Assembly: GCA_030054095.1 (NCBI GenBank)
Contig: JASGCO010000020.1
Coordinates: forward strand, 1-64,000
Source of the DNA: Sediminibacterium sp.
GTDB taxonomy: Bacteria > Bacteroidota > Bacteroidia > B-17B0 > Aurantibacillaceae
Direction: 5' to 3'
Length of the DNA stretch: 64,000 bases
Of the stretch, positions 16,464 through 24,963 are shown piece after piece. The stretch's first letter is position 1. Every line of letters begins with the position of its first letter. The translations under genes were made by a program, and so were the position numbers. Below the pieces are notes generated by a model. The model was not told the DNA's origin and searched no databases. It saw only the letters and a list, made by a program, of their open reading frames with translations.

Positions 16464-18615
16464 ACAAATTACTTACATATTCACTTTTGTCTTTTTTAGC
16501 GCTTCTTTGATGGCGCAAAATACAGACCGGTTAGACACCCTTGTTTCTTCCTATATTGAACGCCTGACGCAACTATGGAACGAAAATAAAAATCATAATT
16601 TTTCCGGATGTATTACAGACCCGTACGCGGAAACTTCAGACAGACAATTTCCAGGACAATACAAACAGTCCGTTCTATCATCTGATAACGGGAAACAGTT
16701 TTTACTACTAAAACGAAATCAACTACGCCAAAGCATTTTAAAAAAAGACTACGGATTTAGCTTAAACGGTGGGTATCAGGAAAATTTAAGCGCCCCTTTC
16801 GTATCTCCTGACGAAGCGTTGGTTTTCAGGCGAAAATTCAGTATTGGCGTGGACTGGGATCTTTTAAAGGGTGGCTTACTCGATAATAAGAACGCCATAA
16901 AAAAATTACAACAGGAACGCATTCAACTGGACGCGGCTCGTCAACACAAGCATATAAGTCAATCTACTTTAGCCCACTACAGTTTCATTATACAAAATTT
17001 TAACCGGCTTAAACTTTCAATTATACGGTTCAGAATTAAAATGATGCAACAACAAAACGACATCGCCCGTCAGTTATGGGTTTTAAAGCAAATTACCGGC
17101 GACGCGTTTCTTACATCAAACCGACATTTAACCGATAGCCGCTCACAGTATTATCTTTTCGACACCTACAACAAAGACTTTTCGCTGCTTCGGAATGACT
17201 CCATAAACACAATTGTTCCCTTTTTAGCTGATATAGACTATGGCCGTTTACTAAGAGCAACGGACAGCATTACAGAATTAAACCGCCAGGGCGACGTAAC
17301 GACTCAGGCCCTACCTCAGTACAAATACCACTATTACGAAGACATCAGCCTAAAAGCATACACACGTTACAATTATTACGATGTATTTAATCCAGGAAAT
17401 CAACCACGTAATTTTATCTCGCTTGGCCTTAACTTTTCTGCCCCCCTGCGCGGAGGTTTAAAAGAACGTAGTGAACTGGAGGCCATTAATAACCAGTTAA
17501 ACCACACCTCTACCGAAGAAATAAATACCATAAAAGCACATAATCAGTATTACCTGTTAAACTTACTTTACGAATACAGAACCAAACTAAAGAACTATCT
17601 GGTACTCCTTGAAAAACGGAAAGAACAGGAAGAGCGCATCAGAATTGAATCTGTTAAGGAAAGACTGGGAGATTTAGAATTTAATCCAAATACTGCCATT
17701 TACATTCTTGACGATTACTGGAGTAATACCGTTGAATTACTGGAAATTCATCAGCAAATGTTCAGAATTTTACTCAATATACAGGAACAGGTACCAGCTA
17801 TCGAATTATCCCATTTTATGACACCCCTTTCCTATACCCAAACCTCAGCTCAGGTTCCTGAGCAGGGGGAACGCTATCTTTACATCTGGAGCAAAACCTT
17901 CGAAAAACACACTACGTCCTTTATCTATGACTACATTCACCTTAACCAATTTACCCATCTGTTAGTATCCTATAAAAATGACAAAGACTATCTTAAAACA
18001 CTAAACTCCTTCGCCACCACCCTGCATAAACAGACGACAGTTCCGGTTCATTTAATGCTTGGTCAAAATAAATTACTATATGGTGGCGTAAAAGAACTAC
18101 TAGACAGTTTACAATCCGGGGTAAATCTTAAAATCATAAAAGGCCTTCATTTGGATATTGAGCCACACACACAATCAGGTTTTAAAGACAATAAAGAAAA
18201 GTACTTTCAACTCTACTTGCAGTTAGTAAATACCGTTAGCGCCTTCTGCAATGAAAACAATTTATCCTTGTCCGTTTCCATTCCTCTACATTATCCCGAA
18301 GAGGTCATTCAACCCGTTTTTAAACTCTGCCAGCGCGTGATGTTGATGGCTTATGAAAACGTGGATCCGGACTTCATTTCTAAAAAAACAAAAGAAGAAA
18401 CAAGTATTTCTTCTGAAAAAACCGTTCTTGCCCTAAGAGCTAAAGACTTTAGTTCCCGCGATCAGCAAGAAATAGCGTTTAAGAAAATTGGCATTAAAAA
18501 CAAAGCTTACCACGATTTGGAAACACTTCTGGTACTTGACCGGGAAAGTTCACATCTACCTGAGTCCTCTCCGGTCGACACTAAACAACAAAAGCCTTCG
18601 GAAAACAAGAAATGA
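16408..18615 (+). CDS. TolC-like outer-membrane protein fused to a GH18-like barrel
   Basis: A 735-residue protein. A signal peptide ends at SASLMAQ (about residue 37). Residues 45-470 resemble TolC-type channels: two long helical regions separated by amphipathic strands (GFSLNGGYQENL, ISLGLNFSAPLRGG). Residues 490-715 look like a TIM-barrel hydrolase with GH18-type signatures: GLHLDIEPH with D583 and E585 in a DxE arrangement, SVSIPLHY, and MAYE at 647-650. The start is the ATG 16408 inside the preceding gene; no other in-frame start precedes the signal core. It ends with an ATGA overlap with the HlyD-like gene. It probably forms the export channel and trims or holds the polymer. A channel-hydrolase fusion like this is unfamiliar to me. 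Confidence 0.75.
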   Translation: MVTGFTLAPLNYFLKIVIKQITYIFTFVFFSASLMAQNTDRLDTLVSSYIERLTQLWNENKNHNFSGCITDPYAETSDRQFPGQYKQSVLSSDNGKQFLLLKRNQLRQSILKKDYGFSLNGGYQENLSAPFVSPDEALVFRRKFSIGVDWDLLKGGLLDNKNAIKKLQQERIQLDAARQHKHISQSTLAHYSFIIQNFNRLKLSIIRFRIKMMQQQNDIARQLWVLKQITGDAFLTSNRHLTDSRSQYYLFDTYNKDFSLLRNDSINTIVPFLADIDYGRLLRATDSITELNRQGDVTTQALPQYKYHYYEDISLKAYTRYNYYDVFNPGNQPRNFISLGLNFSAPLRGGLKERSELEAINNQLNHTSTEEINTIKAHNQYYLLNLLYEYRTKLKNYLVLLEKRKEQEERIRIESVKERLGDLEFNPNTAIYILDDYWSNTVELLEIHQQMFRILLNIQEQVPAIELSHFMTPLSYTQTSAQVPEQGERYLYIWSKTFEKHTTSFIYDYIHLNQFTHLLVSYKNDKDYLKTLNSFATTLHKQTTVPVHLMLGQNKLLYGGVKELLDSLQSGVNLKIIKGLHLDIEPHTQSGFKDNKEKYFQLYLQLVNTVSAFCNENNLSLSVSIPLHYPEEVIQPVFKLCQRVMLMAYENVDPDFISKKTKEETSISSEKTVLALRAKDFSSRDQQEIAFKKIGIKNKAYHDLETLLVLDRESSHLPESSPVDTKQQKPSENKK

Positions 18616-19739
18616 AAAGTATAAACTTCCAAAGAAATAAATCCCTGATCAGGATCATCAACGAAAAAAAAATCAGGGTTAAGCGCAACTGGGACAGGAT
18701 GCTTTACATTACACTATTGTGCTCATTCGTACTATTTCTGATTTACTACGCGGGCAAAAAACTGCTTTATGTACACGCCAACGGTCAGGTAGTAATTGAA
18801 AGTTCACGCATCCGGCTAACCAACGACGCGCGCATTATTGATTTTTATGTTCAGGAAGGCGATAGCGTAAAAAGAAATGACACACTCTTTTCCTACGCGG
18901 TAAATATAGGCCGAGAGCATGGAGAGGGGCTTACCTACGGCATAAACGGAGAAAGCAGTGGCGAATCGAAAGACCTTTGGCACCTTAAGGAAACCTACAA
19001 TCTAAAAAAATCCATTGCTATCAATAAAACACGAATCCTGAAAAACGAACAACTAATCAAAACATACAATCAGGACATAAAACGGTTAAGCAATGAAGTC
19101 ATTCTGGATGTTCTTCCTAAAAACAGACTGGAACTTCTTCAAAATGACATCATCAAATTAAGCATGGAAAACGAACAGCTTAATGAAGAAAATAAAACAT
19201 TTCTTGAGTTAATCAATACCATTGAACCGCTCCCCGCAAAAAGCACTTATAAATCCAGAATAAAACACAATGTAAAAGACCATCGCCCTTCTTCTGTACC
19301 TATAACAATTTCATCTACCCAAAAACTCACCTTTACCGATGAGGTACTCTCAGATGAAAAATACTTCAGATCTCCCATGGAAGGGGTTATTACGCGCATA
19401 TACATTCACGCTTTGGAAACAGCTCTCAAATCGGAGGAAATTCTCAGTATTCACCGTGGGCATCCGGCATATATTAAAACTTTTTTCGACCAAAAGGATT
19501 TGAAACACTTTAAAATCGGAGATGTTTTTGAACTCAAATTTCCAGATGGTACTGTATCGCAAGGTATATTAAAACGGTTCTATATTGCCACTTATCAAAT
19601 TCCCGAAGAGTTTCAACAAAAGTACGAACCTACTAACCGAACCATAGCGGGTGATATATTTCCCCTCACTGAAGAGGACCTGATGAAGTGGAAGATTTTT
19701 AACAAGATGAGTGTAAACGTAACCAAATTAATATTCTGA
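18612..19739 (+). CDS. HlyD-family membrane-fusion protein
   Basis: A 375-residue inner-membrane protein with one N-terminal TM helix (about residues 29-48) after a basic cytoplasmic segment, then a periplasmic adaptor: first lipoyl half (ARIIDFYVQEGDSVKRNDTLF, about 75-95), a coiled-coil hairpin (about 125-195), second lipoyl half (FRSPMEGVITRIYI, about 250) and a beta-barrel. It would bridge the GT2 synthase or inner membrane to the TolC-like channel. Its start codon overlaps the stop of the previous gene (ATGA), and the next gene begins immediately after its stop, which indicates translational coupling. Pel and alginate systems use other periplasmic scaffolds, so an HlyD adaptor here is notable. 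Confidence 0.82.
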   Translation: MKSINFQRNKSLIRIINEKKIRVKRNWDRMLYITLLCSFVLFLIYYAGKKLLYVHANGQVVIESSRIRLTNDARIIDFYVQEGDSVKRNDTLFSYAVNIGREHGEGLTYGINGESSGESKDLWHLKETYNLKKSIAINKTRILKNEQLIKTYNQDIKRLSNEVILDVLPKNRLELLQNDIIKLSMENEQLNEENKTFLELINTIEPLPAKSTYKSRIKHNVKDHRPSSVPITISSTQKLTFTDEVLSDEKYFRSPMEGVITRIYIHALETALKSEEILSIHRGHPAYIKTFFDQKDLKHFKIGDVFELKFPDGTVSQGILKRFYIATYQIPEEFQQKYEPTNRTIAGDIFPLTEEDLMKWKIFNKMSVNVTKLIF

Positions 19740-21176
19740 ATGAAGGCGACAGCAACATTAAAATTCAAAGAAAACATCCTGAAATGGGACAATGCTGCTT
19801 TCTATCTTATTGATAAGGATAGCTATGCCAGACCAGAGCAACTTATGGACTACGATGCCGTAATTATAGATGCCTCTGATCAGGAATATACCAGGCTACT
19901 GTTAAGAAGATTTAGGGCACATCATAACAGTTCACTCTACCTAAAACCCATTTATCTGGTTAATTATAAAGAACAAACCGACGTATTTATTAATGAGCTG
20001 ATTGATGGTATCATTTACTTTCCTGAACAAATTACAGAGAAAATAAACGAAATATCAGAATTAAAACAGAGAATTACCCATTTAGATACCGACCCGGGGC
20101 ACACCTTTGAATCACAACTAATAAAAAAAGTACTGGCCTTTCTTTATACACGCGAGAAAAAATCCATTAAACCACTTCCCTATGTATATTCCTCTATTGG
20201 CTATACCTATCCTGTTCTATCGGTCAATTTTGAACCATTTGAAGAATTCAGGGTACTAGATATTCTATCCTGGGCAGAAAACGAAAATATCATCTGGCCC
20301 GACTTTGTTGACCGTGTTTACTTCTGTAATAATTGTAAAAATGGTCATTTGGTTTACCGCGAGATCTGCCCATCTTGCGACTCGGCCAATATTAAATCGC
20401 AGGATCTGATCCATCATTTTCCATGCGGGTATATAGGTCCGGTTTCCGATTTCAGGAATACCATTGACAGTACGATGAACTGTCCCAAATGTTCTAAAAA
20501 TCTCCGCCACATTGGAGTAGATTATGATAAACCCTCTATCATAAACCACTGTCAGAATTGCAACGAAGTTTTTCAGGATTATATTGTAAAAGCAAAATGC
20601 ATCCATTGCAAACACGATACTGATGTTCAGTACTTACTGGCCAAAGACATTAACGCCTATAAACTGACTAAAAAGGGCCGCCATGCCGCCACCTCTGGTT
20701 TTATAGGAGAGCGGAATGAAAAAGAAGATGAAATATTCGGTGCGGTTAATCAGAAAACGTTCCAAACCATGTTGTACTACGAAACGGAAAGAGTAAAACA
20801 CAACATATCCGCCAACATTCAACTGTGCGGCCTTCAACTGGAGAACATTTTCGACCTTACCAGAAAGTTCGGAAAATCGAAAGAAAAGGCGTTTCTTACC
20901 GAATTGGTTCAAATTATAAGAGAGCAGATAAAAACAATGGATTTCATCAATATCACTAATCCCTCTATGATTTTAATCTGTATGGCAGATAGTTCACCTG
21001 AAACTGCCAATGAATTGATGCAACGGATTTCTGATAAAATAAAAGACTTGATTGCCAACAATTTTAATGGGTTTTCAATTGTTACCGAATTTAAAACAGA
21101 ATCATTAAAGAAAGACATTTCCTTTGAAAAGCAAATACACAACTTAAGCACCTTCCTCGTTCAATCTAATGACTGA
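19740..21176 (+). CDS. TackOD1 zinc-ribbon protein with degenerate GGDEF domain
   Basis: A 478-residue cytoplasmic protein. Residues 1-110 resemble a degenerate receiver domain. Residues 190-300 match my recollection of the TackOD1 metal-binding output domain: C196-NN-C199, CPSC, IHHFPCG, CPKC, LRHIGVDYDKP, CQNC, then CIHC. Residues 330-475 have the length and helix-strand pattern of a diguanylate-cyclase domain but no GGDEF signature, so catalysis is unlikely; it may bind c-di-GMP or another ligand. It sits between the HlyD-like gene (directly abutting) and the GT2 gene (8-base overlap), so a regulatory role over polymer synthesis is the simplest reading. Domain identity is fairly confident; function is inferred. 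Confidence 0.75.
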   Translation: MKATATLKFKENILKWDNAAFYLIDKDSYARPEQLMDYDAVIIDASDQEYTRLLLRRFRAHHNSSLYLKPIYLVNYKEQTDVFINELIDGIIYFPEQITEKINEISELKQRITHLDTDPGHTFESQLIKKVLAFLYTREKKSIKPLPYVYSSIGYTYPVLSVNFEPFEEFRVLDILSWAENENIIWPDFVDRVYFCNNCKNGHLVYREICPSCDSANIKSQDLIHHFPCGYIGPVSDFRNTIDSTMNCPKCSKNLRHIGVDYDKPSIINHCQNCNEVFQDYIVKAKCIHCKHDTDVQYLLAKDINAYKLTKKGRHAATSGFIGERNEKEDEIFGAVNQKTFQTMLYYETERVKHNISANIQLCGLQLENIFDLTRKFGKSKEKAFLTELVQIIREQIKTMDFINITNPSMILICMADSSPETANELMQRISDKIKDLIANNFNGFSIVTEFKTESLKKDISFEKQIHNLSTFLVQSND

Positions 21177-22479
21177 ATTCGTTGATAATTTTTTCAACTA
21201 TATTGCTTCAGTAGGACTGAGTAAGTTGGTACGTGTATTCTGGTTTTTTGTTTTTTTCGAATTCATCCGCTTTTTTCTGTTTGAACTGATTGTTCTTGTT
21301 ATCTGGAAACTTGGAGAAAAAAAACGAAAATTAAAATACAACAAAGGCAGGGAAAGGCTTTTTATAGAACGTCCGCTTATATCGGTAATTGTTCCCGGAA
21401 AAAACGAAGGAAAACACATTTACAAGCTTACAAAATCACTTAAAGAACAAACCTACAAACATTTTGAACTGATTGTGATAGATGACGGTTCGGATGATGA
21501 TACTGAAACCATTTGCAAAGGATTAAAAAAAGCAGGTGTTATTGATCTCTTTCTCAGAAACGATGTAAGAGGTGGAAAAGCTTCGGCGGCTAACCTCGGG
21601 TACCGGTTCGCGAAAGGTAAAATAATTGTGCATCTCGATGCGGATTGCAGTTACGATTCTGACGCGATCGAAAAAATTATTATTCCATTTTATACCGATC
21701 GCAAAATAGGCGCTGTAGGAGGTAATGTAATGGTTCGGAATTACAAAGCCAGTTTATGTACAACACTGCAAGCCATTGAATACGCTAATTCTATTTCGAT
21801 AGGGCGCGTTACATCCAGTTCGCTGGGCATTTACCGGGTAGTATCCGGCGCGTTTGGCGCGTTCCGAAAAGATGCTATTGACCGCATTGGGGGATGGGAT
21901 ATTGGCCCTGGACTGGATGGCGACATTACTGTAAAACTCAGAAAAATTGGTTATAAAATTGTTTTTGAACCAGATGCTGTATGCCAGACCAGCACTCCCG
22001 ACACCTTCAAAAAACTTGTCAAGCAACGTTTACGCTGGGATAAATCCATCATTCGTTTCCGTTTGCGCAAACACCGCGATGTATTTTACCCAAATGCGCA
22101 ATTCACCTTCTCTAATTTTTTTGCTTCGCTCGAAAACATAACTTACAATCTGGTGCTCAATCTAAAATGGTGGGTGTATATTGCGGATATCTTTTTCAAT
22201 TTTTTCAATCAGCTCAAATTCATCTTCTCCTTTAATTTTATGCTTTACACGTTCACATCTTTTATTAAGTTCACCATTTTTTCGCTTTTCCGAAACCGAA
22301 AAAATGAATCCGTCACTTATTTTTTACTCTATATCCCCTGCATGTTTTTATATTTTGGCCTATTTCTACGGATTGTACGCACGATTGCGTACACACAAGA
22401 ATTTTTCTTTAAAAAGTCATACGAAGATCCATGGAACCCACAAAAATCCTCTCAACATGCTAAAGAACTGGGGTTATAA
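21169..22479 (+). CDS. processive GT2 glycosyltransferase (PgaC/BcsA-like)
   Basis: A 436-residue membrane glycosyltransferase. N-terminal TM helices (about residues 18-45), a cytosolic GT2 domain, and C-terminal TM helices (about 330-415). Catalytic landmarks: D105-D106 in VIDDGS, the DxD D157-A-D159 in HLDAD, acidic D250/D252 in GLDGDIT in the place of the usual ED base motif, and Q286-RLRW (QxxRW). These features define processive synthases such as cellulose, hyaluronan and poly-GlcNAc synthases. It overlaps the TackOD1 gene by 8 bases and ends the operon. The polymer cannot be deduced from the sequence; the deacetylase partner points to an N-acetylated sugar. It converges on pheT with an 18-base gap. 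Confidence 0.88.
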   Translation: MTEFVDNFFNYIASVGLSKLVRVFWFFVFFEFIRFFLFELIVLVIWKLGEKKRKLKYNKGRERLFIERPLISVIVPGKNEGKHIYKLTKSLKEQTYKHFELIVIDDGSDDDTETICKGLKKAGVIDLFLRNDVRGGKASAANLGYRFAKGKIIVHLDADCSYDSDAIEKIIIPFYTDRKIGAVGGNVMVRNYKASLCTTLQAIEYANSISIGRVTSSSLGIYRVVSGAFGAFRKDAIDRIGGWDIGPGLDGDITVKLRKIGYKIVFEPDAVCQTSTPDTFKKLVKQRLRWDKSIIRFRLRKHRDVFYPNAQFTFSNFFASLENITYNLVLNLKWWVYIADIFFNFFNQLKFIFSFNFMLYTFTSFIKFTIFSLFRNRKNESVTYFLLYIPCMFLYFGLFLRIVRTIAYTQEFFFKKSYEDPWNPQKSSQHAKELGL

Positions 22480-22497
22480 TCTTATTCAGCACATAAA

Positions 22498-24927
22498 TTA
22501 CCTCAGTTCCGCCCCCAATTTTTGCTTATAAGTATCAATCAATTTTTGCATAACGCCTTCAATTTGCTTATCGGTAAGCGTTGCTTCTTCATTTAAAAGG
22601 GTGAAACTAAGCGCGTACGATTTTTTATTATTCCCGAGCTTGTCTCCCTCATAAACATCAAACAAATTAACCTCTTTAAGGTATTTCCGCTCTGTTGCAT
22701 AAGCCAGATCAACCAGTTCGCGGTATTTCACCGAACGATCCAGCAAAAGTGCCAGATCCCGTCGCACATTTGGGAAACGGGATGGCTCTGAAAACTGAAT
22801 TTGTTGTTTTGCCACCAATTCTGTCAATGCTGCAAAATTGATCTCGGCATAAAATACAGGCTGAGCAATATCAAACCGTTTCAGTGTGGCTTTATTTACC
22901 TCTCCTACCCATAAAATTTGTTTCTTGCCGGCTAGATAGCTCAATCCATACTGCATGCCTTCCTGCTGCGCCTCTTCTGTTTTAAAGACACTTACTCCTA
23001 CCTTCTTCAAAAGCCCTTCGACTACCGACTTAATGTAAAAGAAATCCGTCTTATCATTTTTCCCATAACGATTCTCGGCAAACAAATTACCTGTTACCAG
23101 AATACCAATGCGCTTCTCTTCATAATACGGAAAGTTTCCATTAGCCTCCTTTACCCCATATATCTTCCCTACTTCAAATAATTTAAGATCTGTATTTTTA
23201 CGGTTAATATTATATGCTGCCGTTTCCAATGCACCAAACAACAAATTAGCCCTCATTACATTCAGATCAGAACTCAACGGATTCAGCATTTTTACAAGGC
23301 CATCAGTTGCATTATAATGTGATGCTTTTGTCAGAGATAATCCCATCATTTCGTTAAACCCGTTATTAACCAGAACTGAAGCTACTTTTTCCTCCACTTC
23401 CCGGCTTACATTACGGGCCTCATAAAAACTCGTATAAGAAATACTCTTACTTACCTCAATATTATTAAAGCCATAAATCCGCATCACTTCTTCCACCACA
23501 TCCGCTTCACGCGTAACATCCGTTTTAAAGCGTGGCACATGCAGTAACAAACCATCGCCACCTTCATTTTCAATGTGAATACCCAACGACAAGATAATAT
23601 GACGCATGGTGGCCCGGCTGATTTCCTTTCCTATCAGGGCCTGACAATTGGCATACGAAAAAGCCACTCTGTAAGCATCCAGTCTTTCTGGATAACAATC
23701 CACAACATCCATACTAACCGATCCCCCGGCTAGTTCAATAATAAGATTAGCGGCTCTTAGCAATCCATTGATTGTGTTATCCGGATCGGTACCCCGTTCA
23801 AAACGGAAACTGCTGTCTGTTTTCAATCCATGGTGTTTGGCCGTACGCCGTACCGTTGACGGACTAAAATAAGCGCTTTCTAAAAATATAGCTTTCGTTG
23901 ATTCTGTTACCCCACTGTCTTTTCCGCCAAACACTCCAGCTATACACATAGGTTCTTCCGCATTGCAAATCATCAGATCTGTGTCCGTTAAGGTACGCTC
24001 AACACCATCTAAAGTTGTAAACTTTGTTCCCGCGGCCATTTGCTTAACATGAATGGCCTTACCTTTAACTTTATCCAGATCAAACGTATGAAGCGGTTGT
24101 CCTATATCGTGCAATACATAATTAGTAATATCTACTATATTGTTAATGGGCCGCACACCAATTGCCTTCAGCCTGTTTTTGAGCCAATCGGGACTCTCCT
24201 TTACCGACAATCCTGTAATTACCAGACCGCTGTAACGGGGACAATTAACCACATCATGCACCTGAATGCTTACAGTGTTTAAGCCCGATGCTTCGGGAAG
24301 CAATTGCAAACCCGGTACCTGCACTTTATAATCCGACACGTCATTTCTGCCATTTAAAATCGCTGCTAAATCGCGGGCTACACCTAAATGCGACGCCGCG
24401 TCACTACGATTAGGGGTCAATCCTATTTCAAAAACCGTATCATTCTCCAGCTTAAAATAACTGGCCGCCGGCATTCCTACTGGTGTATCTGAAGGCAGAA
24501 CCATAATTCCCGCATGACTCTTGCCTATTCCAATTTCATCCTCCGCACAAATCATCCCCTCACTTAATGCCCCACGTATCTTCGATTTTTTGATTTCAAA
24601 CGGTTCGCCTTCTGCAGGATATAATTTTGCGCCAACAAGCGCCACAATTACTTTCTGGCCCGCCTCCACATTAGGGGCCCCACAAACAATGGACAATGGT
24701 TCACCCTGACCCACATCTACCTTGGTTAAACTTAAACGATCCGCGTCAGGATGCTTTTCCTTACTTAAAACTTCCCCCACTACCAATCCTTTCAATCCAC
24801 CCGGAACCGTTTCAAACGTTTCAATCCCTTCTACTTCCAACCCCGAAGACGTTAATAAATCTGCTACTTCCTGCGGAGCCAATTCCACAGGGATTAATGT
24901 CTTTAACCAATTATACGTTACTTTCAT
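22498..24927 (-). CDS. pheT: phenylalanine--tRNA ligase beta subunit
   Basis: An 809-residue beta subunit of the heterotetrameric PheRS, which charges tRNA-Phe with the alpha subunit (pheS, not in this window). Domains in order: N-terminal tRNA-binding OB fold (about 40-150, VGEVLSKEKHPDADRLSLTK), B3/B4 editing region (about 210-390, including FRFERGTDP), B5 domain, the catalytic-like core (about 480-690) and the C-terminal anticodon-binding FDX-ACB domain (FPNVRRDLALLLDR onward). Length is typical. It lies 36 bases after the M43 protease gene on the same strand; a common transcript is possible but unexpected. Confidence 0.97.
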   Translation of the reverse strand: MKVTYNWLKTLIPVELAPQEVADLLTSSGLEVEGIETFETVPGGLKGLVVGEVLSKEKHPDADRLSLTKVDVGQGEPLSIVCGAPNVEAGQKVIVALVGAKLYPAEGEPFEIKKSKIRGALSEGMICAEDEIGIGKSHAGIMVLPSDTPVGMPAASYFKLENDTVFEIGLTPNRSDAASHLGVARDLAAILNGRNDVSDYKVQVPGLQLLPEASGLNTVSIQVHDVVNCPRYSGLVITGLSVKESPDWLKNRLKAIGVRPINNIVDITNYVLHDIGQPLHTFDLDKVKGKAIHVKQMAAGTKFTTLDGVERTLTDTDLMICNAEEPMCIAGVFGGKDSGVTESTKAIFLESAYFSPSTVRRTAKHHGLKTDSSFRFERGTDPDNTINGLLRAANLIIELAGGSVSMDVVDCYPERLDAYRVAFSYANCQALIGKEISRATMRHIILSLGIHIENEGGDGLLLHVPRFKTDVTREADVVEEVMRIYGFNNIEVSKSISYTSFYEARNVSREVEEKVASVLVNNGFNEMMGLSLTKASHYNATDGLVKMLNPLSSDLNVMRANLLFGALETAAYNINRKNTDLKLFEVGKIYGVKEANGNFPYYEEKRIGILVTGNLFAENRYGKNDKTDFFYIKSVVEGLLKKVGVSVFKTEEAQQEGMQYGLSYLAGKKQILWVGEVNKATLKRFDIAQPVFYAEINFAALTELVAKQQIQFSEPSRFPNVRRDLALLLDRSVKYRELVDLAYATERKYLKEVNLFDVYEGDKLGNNKKSYALSFTLLNEEATLTDKQIEGVMQKLIDTYKQKLGAELR

Positions 24928-24963
24928 ACCTTATTGCTTTCTTCTCAAAACTCTATTTATGTT

